A stretch of DNA of 64,000 nt from Murimonas intestini (GCF_024622195.1 NZ_JANKBI010000021.1:1-64000), one strand, 5' to 3'; shown: positions 25,611 to 34,714, counted from the first letter of the stretch. The notes: generated by a model from the letters alone, not told the origin. Translations and numbers: made by a program.

Positions 25611-27833
25611 TCACTCTCCTTTAAAAGCAGTTATTATATTTTTTAATTCATTCCGTGCCATAAATTTGATAAAAATAAAAACTTGAATTAATGACACAGC
25701 TAAAATCAGCAGCAAACCAAATTTTGATCTTATGATCAGCATTGCTATGAGTTCAATCACACACCATACAATCAACATCAACATTGGCTTTCCATATAAC
25801 TGCATGAAAGAAAAACCCAGAAATTTTTTAACATTGATTTTTTCTTGATTTGCAATTCTAAAAACCATTGCCAGAGTCAGCAGCAGTCCTAAAAGTATCA
25901 ATAACAGCATTAGAAAGATTATACCAAACCAAAGGAGTGTTGTTCCTAATTCTTTCTGTAATCCATCAATATAATTTTGAACATCAGTAAATATAAGTGA
26001 ATTATCAGTAAGATGATATGCAGACAATATAGAGGGAGCAGTACTGGCCATAGCAGATTGTTTATCCGCAAACTTGATATACCCATTAAAGCCTGTTGCT
26101 TTCAAACTCTCTGTTTCAGTATATTTCATATTTTGTGGTGTTGCTATATAAATCACAGGTGAGTTTACCTCTGTACTGTTTTTATCGTCTGTTGTCCAGG
26201 TAAAAAGCTTTTCTTTTGATTCATATTCAATAAACAGAAACGAAGGCTGCTGCGTAAAAGCGGTTTGGATATCACCATCACTTATACTTTTAGTATCTTT
26301 TTCCTGCACCCATTTTGAAACCTGTTCTTTTTCTTCCTCATTCATTCCAGCAGGTATCAAATACAATCTTGCGCCTTCTTTTGCCCGTGCCAGAGCTGAC
26401 TCATCCACTTGTATCCCCAGTGTTTCAAGGTAATTTGGCGATATCGTAAAAAGCCAAAACGGATCACTGGGTATTGCTTTATAAGTTTGATTGCTATTCC
26501 ACATTTTAAGAATATCTTCGTTGTAATATTCCGTCTGAATTAAATATACCCCTGACTTTTCCGCAATCGACGAATACCAATCATACAAGTTTTGATCCAA
26601 CTCTTTTGAATTGCCCGAAAATGATTCTGCCTCTTCCCCTATGGAAATCTCACTGAGTAATTGATATTGTGATACCGTTTCCCAACGCTGTGACAGACTG
26701 GCATTCCTTGAGATCATTTTCATTGGCTGGTCTACATATGCTCCACAAAAAATCAACCCAAAGCTAACCCCTAAATAGGCAACAATTCCTAATCCATATA
26801 AAACTTTCCTGGGTATTCGTCCATGAATGGCATCCAATGGTTTTGTAATCAAAATAACGGAAGCGGAAATTAATATTTCTGCTCCAATCAATCCCACATT
26901 AATACACGCTGCCGCAGCATATCGGCTTAAAAGAGTAACCGAAAAACTGCCCCAACCTCCAAGCAATCCATTAATAACTACTAAAACAGGTATTATTAAC
27001 ATTGAAAACACGAAAAAATTTCCAAGTATTTCCTTAGCAAATGCTGTTCGAGTCCAGCCGAGCAGTACAAGCTTTCCCTGTTTCGGAAGATTTTTCATAG
27101 CGATTACAAGAAAAAATACAATATTCAGAAAAATTTGTGCAGCAAAAAAAGCAAGCAATATATCTCGCATAACAAGATTGTTTGAACTATTTCCGCCGCT
27201 TGTTTCTAAAATATTACTTTCGGATAGTCCACTTATTTCAGACAACATATGCAAAAATGATTCTTTTTCTTCACTCTCGCTAAGACCAACTATTTTATAT
27301 TGGCCATTAACTGTCTTACTATCATTAAAAAGACTTCCTAACTGCTTTACAACCACATTTTCATAAAACCGGAAATGCGGAATATCTCCAACACTGTTAA
27401 CGCTGCCGGTTTCCACACCCAAAGTACTGTCAGGATTTTCAGCGTTTAGCAATGTACTTAATTTTTCAGAGTTTAAAATAGCACAATTAAGGAAAGAGAA
27501 ATCTGTGATATTATTTTCAACATTTCCATAAACTCCGATTTTGTAGCCCTTTATACTTCCGTTATTATCAAGCATCAAATCTGTACGAGAAATAAATAGT
27601 TTCTGCTGGTCGGCAGTTTCTGTCAAAAAGTGCTGTATGTCCTTTTGTTTCTCAGGAGCTACATTTTTTAGGTATATTACAGTAGATTCACTGCCTTGGG
27701 GATATTTTTGCCATTCAGACATATATTGCTCATTTAACAGAAACACAGCTAAAAGTGCTATTATCACCCCTTGTATGATAATGAACAGGTATCCAGCATA
27801 TCGAATCTTACCAATCATATATTCTCTTTTCAC
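25611..27833 (-). CDS. Bacteriocin-associated-type ABC permease (DUF1430-like)
   Basis: The 740-residue protein begins at a GTG with AAGGGTG six bases upstream. The layout is one N-terminal helix, an extracellular domain (about 35-230), three to four helices (about 235-375), a second extracellular domain (about 380-625) and three C-terminal helices (about 635-735). The paired TM-ECD-TM arrangement and the downstream LolD-type ATPase fit the bacteriocin-associated integral membrane family seen in bacteriocin or lantibiotic loci. No bacteriocin precursor gene is visible nearby. A role in peptide export or immunity is inference. Confidence 0.65.
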   Translation of the reverse strand: MKREYMIGKIRYAGYLFIIIQGVIIALLAVFLLNEQYMSEWQKYPQGSESTVIYLKNVAPEKQKDIQHFLTETADQQKLFISRTDLMLDNNGSIKGYKIGVYGNVENNITDFSFLNCAILNSEKLSTLLNAENPDSTLGVETGSVNSVGDIPHFRFYENVVVKQLGSLFNDSKTVNGQYKIVGLSESEEKESFLHMLSEISGLSESNILETSGGNSSNNLVMRDILLAFFAAQIFLNIVFFLVIAMKNLPKQGKLVLLGWTRTAFAKEILGNFFVFSMLIIPVLVVINGLLGGWGSFSVTLLSRYAAAACINVGLIGAEILISASVILITKPLDAIHGRIPRKVLYGLGIVAYLGVSFGLIFCGAYVDQPMKMISRNASLSQRWETVSQYQLLSEISIGEEAESFSGNSKELDQNLYDWYSSIAEKSGVYLIQTEYYNEDILKMWNSNQTYKAIPSDPFWLFTISPNYLETLGIQVDESALARAKEGARLYLIPAGMNEEEKEQVSKWVQEKDTKSISDGDIQTAFTQQPSFLFIEYESKEKLFTWTTDDKNSTEVNSPVIYIATPQNMKYTETESLKATGFNGYIKFADKQSAMASTAPSILSAYHLTDNSLIFTDVQNYIDGLQKELGTTLLWFGIIFLMLLLILLGLLLTLAMVFRIANQEKINVKKFLGFSFMQLYGKPMLMLIVWCVIELIAMLIIRSKFGLLLILAVSLIQVFIFIKFMARNELKNIITAFKGE

Positions 27834-27879
27834 TTAATTCACCCTTTCGATTTTATATCCTGCTGTAGTATATAATAAA

Positions 27880-27922
27880 AAACCCCTTTCTTGATACACT
27901 AATTATATCAAGAAAGGAGTTT
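27880..27922 (-). terminator. Terminator after the VanS-like kinase gene
   Basis: A 17-bp near-perfect stem (27880-27896 with 27906-27922) is followed, reading leftward, by GTTTTTTATTATA. It separates the two-component genes from the permease operon, which must have its own promoter. Confidence 0.85.
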
Positions 27923-27970
27923 CCATATTTTCGTTTCTTCTTATTGCTTATGATTTCTTTCTGACTTAAA

Positions 27971-29095
27971 TCATACGATTTTCTGACAATCAAGGGGAAG
28001 CTGAATTGTAAAACGAATACGTTCATCTGCACTGTAAGCAGTAATAATTCCATGATGTAACTCAACGATTTCTTTTGCGATAGCCAGGCCTAAACCTGCA
28101 CCGCCTGTATTACTGGAGCGGGCAATATCTAAACGATAAAATTGTTCAAATATTTTTTCTAATTTTTCTGGCGGAATGGTATTGCCCGTATTTTCTACAC
28201 AGATTTGAACACTGTTTTCTAGCTGAACAAGAGTAAACTGTATAATAGAATCATTAAAACTGTAATTTATTGCGTTCCGAATCAAATTGTCTATTGCACG
28301 TTCTAATTTATCTGCATCGCATAAAAGTTCAATATTTTCTGGAATCTGTATATTCCATTTCAAATTTTTGTCTTTCAAAACAGGATTAAACTCATAAGTT
28401 ATCTGCATAAGCATTCGACTCAAATTTGTGAGTGCAGGTTCCAAAGTCAACTTGTTTGTACTAAATCTAGTGATTTCAAAAAATTCATTAATAAGCTCCT
28501 CTAATCGTTCTGCCTTATCCCTGGCAATTCCTGTATATTTTGAAATCAGTTCAGGTGAAATATTCGGTTCATCCTCTAATAGCTTCAAGTAGCCAAGAAC
28601 GCTGGTTAAAGGTGTTTTCAGATCATGTGCGAGGTAAACCAGCAAGTCATCTCTTCTTTTCTCTGCTTCTTGAGCTGCTTTCTGACTTTCTAAAGTCTGT
28701 ATACGAACTGTATTTAAATCATCTTCAATTTTTTTTAAATCAGGAGGCAAGGAAACAGGAGCTTCTGTTGGTGTTGCCAAAAGTTGAGCCGCTTCTGTTA
28801 CATCATCCAGATATTCCAATGGTTTTAACTGAAAACGATAAGCAATATAGTAACACCCCATAATGGATAAGCCCGCAAATACTGCGTATGTTATCACACG
28901 CAATAATGGTTTCCATACTGCAAAATTCTCGGAATGATACCACCAATCCGCAGAAGTAACAATTATTAGTGCCAACAAAAACAACATAACTAAGACAACT
29001 TCAAAACCAACCAATACCGCTAATAATTTAACTGCATTCTTTTTTGCCATTTGTTTATGTGTTTCACGGCTTACTGACATATTTTTATTACTCAA
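27971..29095 (-). CDS. VanS-like sensor histidine kinase
   Basis: The 374-residue kinase has two N-terminal helices (about 22-47 and 65-85) bordering a short extracellular loop with WWYHSENFAVWK. A HAMP-like linker follows, then the HisKA motif LLVYLAHDLKTPLTSVLGYL and an ATPase domain with RNAINYS and GGAGLGLAIA. The short loop and the HDLKTPLTSV box resemble VanS of the vancomycin systems. No vanHAX-type genes are in the window, so a cell-wall or peptide signal is inferred, with the neighbouring ABC operon as a possible target. Confidence 0.8.
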   Translation of the reverse strand: MSNKNMSVSRETHKQMAKKNAVKLLAVLVGFEVVLVMLFLLALIIVTSADWWYHSENFAVWKPLLRVITYAVFAGLSIMGCYYIAYRFQLKPLEYLDDVTEAAQLLATPTEAPVSLPPDLKKIEDDLNTVRIQTLESQKAAQEAEKRRDDLLVYLAHDLKTPLTSVLGYLKLLEDEPNISPELISKYTGIARDKAERLEELINEFFEITRFSTNKLTLEPALTNLSRMLMQITYEFNPVLKDKNLKWNIQIPENIELLCDADKLERAIDNLIRNAINYSFNDSIIQFTLVQLENSVQICVENTGNTIPPEKLEKIFEQFYRLDIARSSNTGGAGLGLAIAKEIVELHHGIITAYSADERIRFTIQLPLDCQKIV

Positions 29096-29792
29096 TGATA
29101 TACCCTACCCCCCATACAGTTTTTATATATTTCGGTTTGCGTGGAAGTTCAAACATTTTTTCCCGAAGCCTTGCTATATGAGCCATTACAGTGTTGTTAT
29201 TATTTTCTAAAAATTTTTCACCCCAGATTTTTTCAAACAATTCTTCCGCTGAAACAACTCTGCCGTGATTTTTGCACAAATACCAAAGTATATTAAATTC
29301 AAATGGAGTCAGCGACAGTTCAATTCCATTCAGGGTGCATTTATGACTGTCAGGACAAATATATAAACCTTTATTATCGTAACTTACAGGTTCACTGGAA
29401 ACTGCTTGTGTAGTATTATACTGATTATATCTTCTAAGCTGTGTCCTTACACGTGCTATTACTTCCAATGGATTAAACGGCTTTGAAATATAATCATCCG
29501 CCCCCAATGTAAGACCCTGTATCTTGTCTATATCTTCGCTTTTAGCCGTCAGCATAATTACAGGAAAATAATACTTTTCCCGAATCTTTTGGCAAATACG
29601 AAAACCATCAATATCAGGCAGCATTATATCAAGAATTGCCAAGTCTATTTCTTTTTCTTCAATACATTTTAAAGCTTCTGTACCATTATAGAATTTATAA
29701 ACTGTGCAACCATCGTTTTTCAGATATACTTCTAACAAATCTGCTATCTCTTTTTCGTCATCAACAATCATTATTTTATATTTACTCAACAT
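29088..29792 (-). CDS. VanR-like OmpR-family response regulator
   Basis: The 234-residue regulator has the receiver pocket DDEKE, Asp in LAILDIMLPDIDG, Lys in YISKPFNP, and a C-terminal winged helix (LTPFEFNILWYLCKNHGRVVSAEELFEKIWGE, ending KTVWGVGYIIE). AAGGAGAAC lies just before the ATG. It overlaps the kinase gene by eight bases. Similarity to VanR is by recognition of motif style only. Confidence 0.85.
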   Translation of the reverse strand: MLSKYKIMIVDDEKEIADLLEVYLKNDGCTVYKFYNGTEALKCIEEKEIDLAILDIMLPDIDGFRICQKIREKYYFPVIMLTAKSEDIDKIQGLTLGADDYISKPFNPLEVIARVRTQLRRYNQYNTTQAVSSEPVSYDNKGLYICPDSHKCTLNGIELSLTPFEFNILWYLCKNHGRVVSAEELFEKIWGEKFLENNNNTVMAHIARLREKMFELPRKPKYIKTVWGVGYIIE

Positions 29793-30090
29793 AGTGTTCT
29801 CCTTTATTACTTGCGGAGTTGTTTCTATACTCCTTATATCTTATATCCAAAGACTTTTACGTACCTTTGGGTATTAAATATATTCATTCAACTGCCGCTT
29901 ACCCCGCAGTCATATATTTAAGGATTTCTAACCTCCCAATGCGTACTAAATATACTATATCCGCTTGAACGAACAATATCAAGTCTGCAAATGTGAACTT
30001 TTGCAGCGAGAGGTAACACAGTCTATCAGGACATAACCATAATTCTTTCACCTGATCCACATGAGTTTTATATTGTAAGATTCTTAAAAC
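29793..30090. other. Intergenic stretch upstream of the VanR-like gene
   Basis: No credible coding frame is present. The leader and promoter of the two-component operon must lie in its left part. A small hairpin (CTGCAAA...TTTGCAG) occurs near 29977-29998. I see nothing else here. Confidence 0.4.
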
Positions 30091-30178
30091 ACAAAAAGCC
30101 GACTGGATATTTAAACCAATCAGCTATTTATAATTATTTTTTATTTAATTTTGGCTCAATGACAAACCGGAGGTTGTC
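30091..30178. repeat. 88-bp direct repeat, copy 1 (contains a leftward terminator)
   Basis: This block resembles 32763-32850. Both start with CAAAAAGCC, hold a hairpin around ACTGG/CCAAT (here 30097-30125) and continue into ATTTAATTTT, TCAATGACAAAC. Each sits at the 3' end of a leftward gene and can act as its terminator. Confidence 0.7.
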
Positions 30179-30735
30179 TAATACTTATTGTATGTGTATA
30201 CGTCAACAGTTACAATTTCTTGACCGCCCCAATTCTTTTCTTGTAAAGTAAAATCTTCTTTTACAAATTTATTGTTCAATAACACTTTTGATGAATATAC
30301 GTTCTCTGGCATAACAAATGCCTGAAGTGTAGTAATATTAACTTCATTTACTAAATATTCAACCATTAATTTTAAAACGTTTGTTGCAATTTTCTTATTC
30401 CAGTAATCCTCATTTAAACGATAGCCCACTGTTATTTTATTTTCTCTCTTTTTATAGTCAAACATTTCTGCTAAACCTACAAGTCTATTAGGGTTATCTT
30501 TTAAATAAATCCCCGCAATTATATACTTTTTATTTTCAAAATCTTTACCGCCAAGATTTTTGATTGCAGTCTCTAATACTTTGTTACTCTTCTTATACAG
30601 AAAAGGCGGTATATACTTATACACATTATCATTATTGCTTATCTCTGACAACGCTGCAACGTCATTTGATTCCATTTTTCTTATAATAACTTTATCGTTT
30701 TCTAAATATGGAAATGCATCAAATAATTTTTTCAT
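30178..30735 (-). CDS. GNAT-family acetyltransferase (RimJ/RimL-like)
   Basis: The best start is near 30735 (MKKLFDAFPYLEN), as GTGGGGGTT immediately precedes the tandem ATGs. The protein has an early strand-helix with IIRKMESNDVAALSEISNN, a central VGYRLNEDYWNKKIATNVLKLMVEYL (the acetyl-CoA loop is a variant of the QxxGxG/A motif) and FVMPENVYSSKVLLNNKFVKED, typical of RimL-type N-acetyltransferases. The substrate is unknown. AT-rich island gene. Confidence 0.75.
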   Translation of the reverse strand: MKKLFDAFPYLENDKVIIRKMESNDVAALSEISNNDNVYKYIPPFLYKKSNKVLETAIKNLGGKDFENKKYIIAGIYLKDNPNRLVGLAEMFDYKKRENKITVGYRLNEDYWNKKIATNVLKLMVEYLVNEVNITTLQAFVMPENVYSSKVLLNNKFVKEDFTLQEKNWGGQEIVTVDVYTYNKY

Positions 30736-30766
30736 CATAACCCCCACATATTTAAAGTTGACTTTT

Positions 30767-31066
30767 CTATTTAATTCCCTCCACAATAACAGCCCTGCTG
30801 TCGACGCTATTAATGCGTTTTGACATTATGGCTTTATATTCGGGTGATGAGAAGCAGGCATCTAAATCTTCTTTGCTGTTAAATTTAATCAGAATGACAC
30901 GTTGGGGAGTTCTACCGCCGCAAAAACTAAATATATTTTCCGTTCTTGCTAAATATTCTCCACCATAACTTTCTACAATCGGCTTTACATCATGAATATA
31001 CTCATCGTATTCTCCACGTCCCTTTTGTTCATCAATATAAGTATCTACAATAAAATACCAAGGCAT
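30767..31066 (-). CDS. DUF1330-like small protein
   Basis: The 99-residue protein (YFIVDTYIDEQKGRGEYDEYI, VESYGGEYLARTEN, RVILIKFNSKEDLDACFSSPEYKAI) matches the dimeric ferredoxin-like DUF1330 family, which is related to monooxygenase-like folds. No catalytic role is known. AAGGAGGAATTG precedes the ATG. It lies between a GNAT gene and a membrane protein, all leftward. Confidence 0.75.
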   Translation of the reverse strand: MPWYFIVDTYIDEQKGRGEYDEYIHDVKPIVESYGGEYLARTENIFSFCGGRTPQRVILIKFNSKEDLDACFSSPEYKAIMSKRINSVDSRAVIVEGIK

Positions 31067-31100
31067 AGCAATTCCTCCTTTTCTGCAAACCTAAAATTTT

Positions 31101-31790
31101 TTAATATCCAATTCCACTCCAATAAAAAAGAAAAATCAGCACACATCCCCATGCATTACCAGTGTAACGGTAAGACACTAACATTCCGTAGATTAATATA
31201 AACTCAGTTACAGCGCCTATCATACTGTAAGACTGCCCCAAAAGCATATGTACCACCAAACAAAATATACCGCAAATGATTGCCCCCCTGTCTGTCCACA
31301 GGCTCTTTGAGGGAAATAACTTATTGATACGGTCAGACATGACAACATAAGAAAAGCCTTCGAAGAACCCCCAGGTAACTGCAATAATAAGCATACCAAT
31401 CACATTTACCGGAAAACCTGCTGCTAAAACTGGTTTTGTAAAATTGACATTCTGCAATGGAAAATAGGAAATATGTTCATTCGTAAATAAATGCAAAAGG
31501 AAGCTTGGCAAACAAGAAAGTGCTGATAACACTATTGTTAACAATAGTTTTTCCTTTTTTAATCCAAAACTTTTAAAACTTTCTTTGTTGCGTATGCAAA
31601 TAATAACTACCCCTAGTCCCATTAGTCCAAATTCACAAAATGCACCTACCAAGGTTTGTGCTAAAAGAGGCAGCGCTCCCATATCAATTTTAAGCAGCAT
31701 ATAAAAAATGCCGACAATCCCATATGCTGTAAGTGCAGATAAACCTAATATTAGTATATCTACACCATATTTTTTTGTATTTGATTTCAT
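31101..31790 (-). CDS. CPBP-family-like intramembrane protein
   Basis: The 229-residue protein has about six or seven helices. The region GFFEGFSYVVMSDRI looks like a degraded EExxxR box of CPBP (CAAX protease/bacteriocin-processing) proteins: the second Glu is Gly. FCLVVHML provides an FxxxH-like second motif. With one catalytic Glu missing it may be inactive or a divergent relative. GGGGGAGGAC lies before the ATG. Confidence 0.55.
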   Translation of the reverse strand: MKSNTKKYGVDILILGLSALTAYGIVGIFYMLLKIDMGALPLLAQTLVGAFCEFGLMGLGVVIICIRNKESFKSFGLKKEKLLLTIVLSALSCLPSFLLHLFTNEHISYFPLQNVNFTKPVLAAGFPVNVIGMLIIAVTWGFFEGFSYVVMSDRINKLFPSKSLWTDRGAIICGIFCLVVHMLLGQSYSMIGAVTEFILIYGMLVSYRYTGNAWGCVLIFLFYWSGIGY

Positions 31791-31818
31791 AATCTGTCCT
31801 CCCCCAACTTCAAAGTTG

Positions 31819-31891
31819 TCTTTTTAATTATATCACGCATCCACAAAATAGAAAACGCCGAAAACCTTGTAAACACAACGTTTTCGGTGGA
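31819..31891. repeat. Second copy of the island's tRNA-proximal end (deletion derivative)
   Basis: TTTTTAATTATATCACGCA (from 31821) matches 34997-35015, and the following 31845-31891 matches 35407-35452 with only about one difference. In the other copy these two pieces are 380 bp apart with a small gene between them; here they are joined. The right half is a strong hairpin (31856-31865 with 31880-31889). Confidence 0.75.
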
Positions 31892-32050
31892 TTACAAATG
31901 TTATCTCGTACCTCCACGTTACGTCTGATATTAACTAATTTTATCCCGTCATATTAGCAAGCAGTTAGCAGGAAACTTACAATTAGGGTAATGTTACTGT
32001 GTAAAAATAGTTCTATCCTGTTTGGGTATGTGTTACTATTTATCCTTTCC

Positions 32051-32593
32051 TCATTCAAATAACTGTTTCATTTCTTCAATTGCTTTCTTAGCATGAAACT
32101 CTTCAATAAATAATTCTTGTGGATATCTACTCTTCACTCCATAGGGTGTTAGGTTATCACAAATGTCCAATATTTCCTCTAGAATATCGTATTCCTCCTG
32201 TAATAAGGCAATTAACATTTCTAAATCATGTGTTTTTTGAATCGTTTTATTATTAGAAATCAGTAAATCTTTTAAAAGCTTTTCAACTGCCTGTTGACAA
32301 TGATAACATATTATTTCTAATGTCTCTTCATTGCACCTTGTCTCAAAAGAACTTTCATAACCAACTACAATATCTACTGGTCGTTTTCTCACTCCCCTCA
32401 AAGACTTATATGCTTTTTGTGAAAGTTCAATCTAATCTCCTGCATTATCCGGTACAACAAGATTAAAATTATAATCACTATCTTCAGTATATGTGTCCTT
32501 TGCATAGGAACCAAAAAGATATATTTGTTTTAGCATTATGGTTAATACTAATTTTTCCTTTATGACATTAATCTCAGAATTAATCATATGCAT
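32051..32593 (-). pseudogene. Nucleotidyltransferase-HEPN protein broken by an amber codon
   Basis: Reading from the ATG at 32593 (GGGGG just upstream), the frame encodes a minimal nucleotidyltransferase domain, LFGSYAKDTYTEDSDYN, in which the second metal Asp (SDxD) is Asn. An in-frame TAG follows at the DNAGD position. The same frame then continues IELSQKAYKSLRGVRKRPVDIVVGYESS, supplying the third Asp (RPVDIVV), and runs into a HEPN domain (EIICYHCQQAVEKLLKDLLI, KTHDLEMLIALL). MNT-HEPN proteins include toxin-antitoxin and antibiotic-nucleotidyltransferase relatives. The 116-residue HEPN piece could still be made from the TTG at 32401. Confidence 0.75.
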
Positions 32594-32762
32594 ATACCCC
32601 CATCATATTTTACTTCTATTGCTTCTTTTATCATTATAATAATTATAACCAATAAGGTCAATGTGATTCTCATTTCTTTAGGTTATTCAGACTAAACTAT
32701 AAATTATTCATAGACTCGGCAATCTTGCCGCTTTGCCAGGCGGCTATGTAGGATTCTTAGAA

Positions 32763-32850
32763 CGCAAAAAAGCCAACTGGCTATTTTAACCAATCGCCTA
32801 TGTATAAGTATGTTTTATTTAATTTTTCTTCAATGACAAACTGGAAGTTA
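32763..32850. repeat. 88-bp direct repeat, copy 2 (contains a leftward terminator)
   Basis: This partner of 30091-30178 lies at the 3' end of the TfoX-like gene, with its hairpin at about 32771-32799. The upstream stretch 32594-32762 holds no gene, only a small GCCGC/GCGGC hairpin near 32726-32744. Confidence 0.65.
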
Positions 32851-33126
32851 TAATTGTTTGAAATATGATTTTAATTCTGATTTACAAGTATTGTCCAGTT
32901 GTTTAATTTCAATGCCACGGATAGCACTTTCCAAATGATAAAGAATGACAACACAAGTGTTTGGATATTGCGCTTTGAGCCGAAAAACAGCTTGTTTGCT
33001 ACCAATTTCGATTAATTCTTCGGCTGAATGAATACCAACTGAATGAAGTTTCTTTTCCATTGTTTTTCCTAATCCTAAAGTTGTAACTGCCGCCATGCCT
33101 TTCTCCTTTTCGTTTATTTCTGCCAA
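32848..33126 (-). CDS. TfoX C-terminal-domain protein
   Basis: The 92-residue protein consists of the helical TfoX/Sxy C-terminal domain: LGLGKTMEKKLHSVGIHSAEELIEIGSKQAVFRLKAQYP then VVILYHLESAIRGIEI. The N-terminal TfoX domain is absent, as in many stand-alone Firmicute members. Its function is unknown; it resembles a helix-hairpin-helix module. AAAGGAG precedes the start. Confidence 0.8.
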   Translation of the reverse strand: MAEINEKEKGMAAVTTLGLGKTMEKKLHSVGIHSAEELIEIGSKQAVFRLKAQYPNTCVVILYHLESAIRGIEIKQLDNTCKSELKSYFKQL

Positions 33127-33171
33127 TTGCTAACTTCCAATTTTCCAGTCCCAACAACTGGAATTTGTAAA

Positions 33172-33519
33172 TCAAACAATATTCTCACCCAAGATTATTT
33201 TGGGCATTGTGGTTAAACACCTATTCCAACGTTTATAGAATTTTTCTATACCAAGTTTTCCAACTCTTGCATGAGCTTCTTCATTTTCCAGCACCCAATA
33301 CAAGACATATGTTACCTTACCTACATTTCTTGTAAGACGAACAGGTAATTCTCCCTCTTTAACTGCATTGAAATCTTTTTGTCGGTGAGTACGTTTTATA
33401 TAGTGTACATCAATAACACCATCTTGCTCCAAGTAAAATTCTGCTACTTCCCTCATCAGTTCTTCGATTTCATCTAACTTGGTCAGTTTTGCCTCATATA
33501 TGCATATTTCATTAAACAT
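33172..33519 (-). CDS. Antibiotic-biosynthesis-monooxygenase-like small protein
   Basis: The start at 33519 has GGAGG seven bases upstream and gives 115 residues. FNEICIYEAKLTKLDEIEELMREVAEFYLEQDGVIDVHYI is the beta-alpha opening of ABM/EthD-like dimeric ferredoxin folds. The rest is less typical. No reaction can be assigned. Confidence 0.5.
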   Translation of the reverse strand: MFNEICIYEAKLTKLDEIEELMREVAEFYLEQDGVIDVHYIKRTHRQKDFNAVKEGELPVRLTRNVGKVTYVLYWVLENEEAHARVGKLGIEKFYKRWNRCLTTMPKIILGENIV

Positions 33520-33806
33520 AAAATACCTCCACAAATTCTAATTGAACAAAATCGCTGCGCGATGGCCTGCCAAGGCTGTGGCATAGCGATTTTCTGTTTT
33601 CTATAACAAAAAACAGTGGAAAGCAAGTCCTAAAAGTAGTATTGTTAAGTCACCACAACGAAACAATCAAACAGGATCGACCTTCCCACTGCCTATGAAT
33701 AGAATACCACCCTTCCGCTTGGTTGGCAAGCGGTTTTACGACTCAAATGCGCCTCCGTGTCAAGCAGTGTTGTGATTACTACTTATTTTACACGGAAGAT
33801 TTTATT

Positions 33807-34532
33807 ATGTACGAAAAATATTTAGAACGGCTTGAGGAAGCCGGAAAAATCCGCAACCTCAAAGAACGTTCCATCAGTTGCTATAAGAACTATGTTTCTT
33901 ACTTCCTGAAATATCAAGCGAAACGACCGGAAGAACTTACCTGTCAGGATGTTAGGACTTTTCTGCTTGCCAAAAAAGAGGAAGGACTAAAAGCCACAAC
34001 TCTGAATCTTTATAATTCAGCCATCCGTTTTTTCTATCAGAATGTCCTACATATCCTTTGGGATGATATCACAGTTCCACGCATGATTCTGGAACACAAG
34101 CTTCCAACAGTACTGACTATTGATGAAATCGACCGTCTGCTGGAAGTTGTCGATGATATCAAGTATAAAGCCATGTTTGCAACGATGTATTCTTCCGGAA
34201 TGCGGGTTTCTGAAGTGATCCATCTGCATTATGATGATATTTCCCGTTCAAATAAGCAGATTCATGTCCGGGATACGAAGAACAGGATGGACCGATATAC
34301 AATTCTATCTAAACGTTGTCTGGATATCCTTACACAATACTGGTTTGAGAAAGAACGTCCCCGTGGGATCCTGTTTCCTAATAAATTTACTGGCAATTAC
34401 CTGACAGTCAGTACACTGGAGTAAGTGATGCGGCGGGCAGTATCCGATGCTGAACTCCCAAAGAAAGCAACCCCACACTGTCTGCGCCATAGCTTTGCAA
34501 CTCATCTGATGGAGCAGGGAGTAGAACGGTAA
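33807..34532 (+). pseudogene. Tyrosine recombinase with premature stop
   Basis: From the ATG at 33807 the frame has a SAM-like core-binding domain (YEKYLERLEEAGK, LNLYNSAIRFFYQNV) and the catalytic domain box I (MYSSGMRVSEVIHL, Arg kept). A TAA at 34422-34424 interrupts the frame after VSTLE. The same frame resumes with VMRRAVSDAELPKKATPHCLRHSFATHLMEQGVE, which carries the box II HCLRH, and stops at 34530-34532. The nucleophilic Tyr part is absent. It is therefore inactive. Confidence 0.85.
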
Positions 34533-34714
34533 AACTTGAAAAATATTCTCCTTCTCCGGAACAGGCAAAAGTTTCCCGCAATATCTTGAACTGCAAAACC
34601 GGAGCCTATGGTGCAAACATCAGTGTATGTGAAGACTGTGATTCTGTCCAAATCCATTACGCTTGTGGTGGCCATCTTGGAAAGCCTCAGATGCGTATGC
34701 CGCAAAGGTGTTAA
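34532..34714 (+). pseudogene. IS91-family transposase fragment (zinc-ribbon end)
   Basis: In this frame one reads SRNILNCKTGAYGANISVCEDCDSVQIHYAC, the N-terminal Cys-rich zinc-binding region of IS91-type transposases. The expected CRNRHCPxC part is scrambled and the frame ends soon after. The rest of the transposase is gone. Confidence 0.65.

Noticed and set aside
27971..29792. Vancomycin-resistance cluster
   Set aside because: Only VanRS-like sensor genes are present; no ligase, dehydrogenase or dipeptidase genes occur in the window.
30091..30178. The repeated gene tails looked like integron attC sites
   Set aside because: No paired RYYYAAC/GTTRRRY cores with the right spacing and no integron integrase; the hairpin behaves as a terminator.
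32051..33126. A defence island built on the HEPN gene
   Set aside because: The HEPN/nucleotidyltransferase gene is broken and its neighbours (TfoX-like, monooxygenase-like) do not form a known or coherent defence set.
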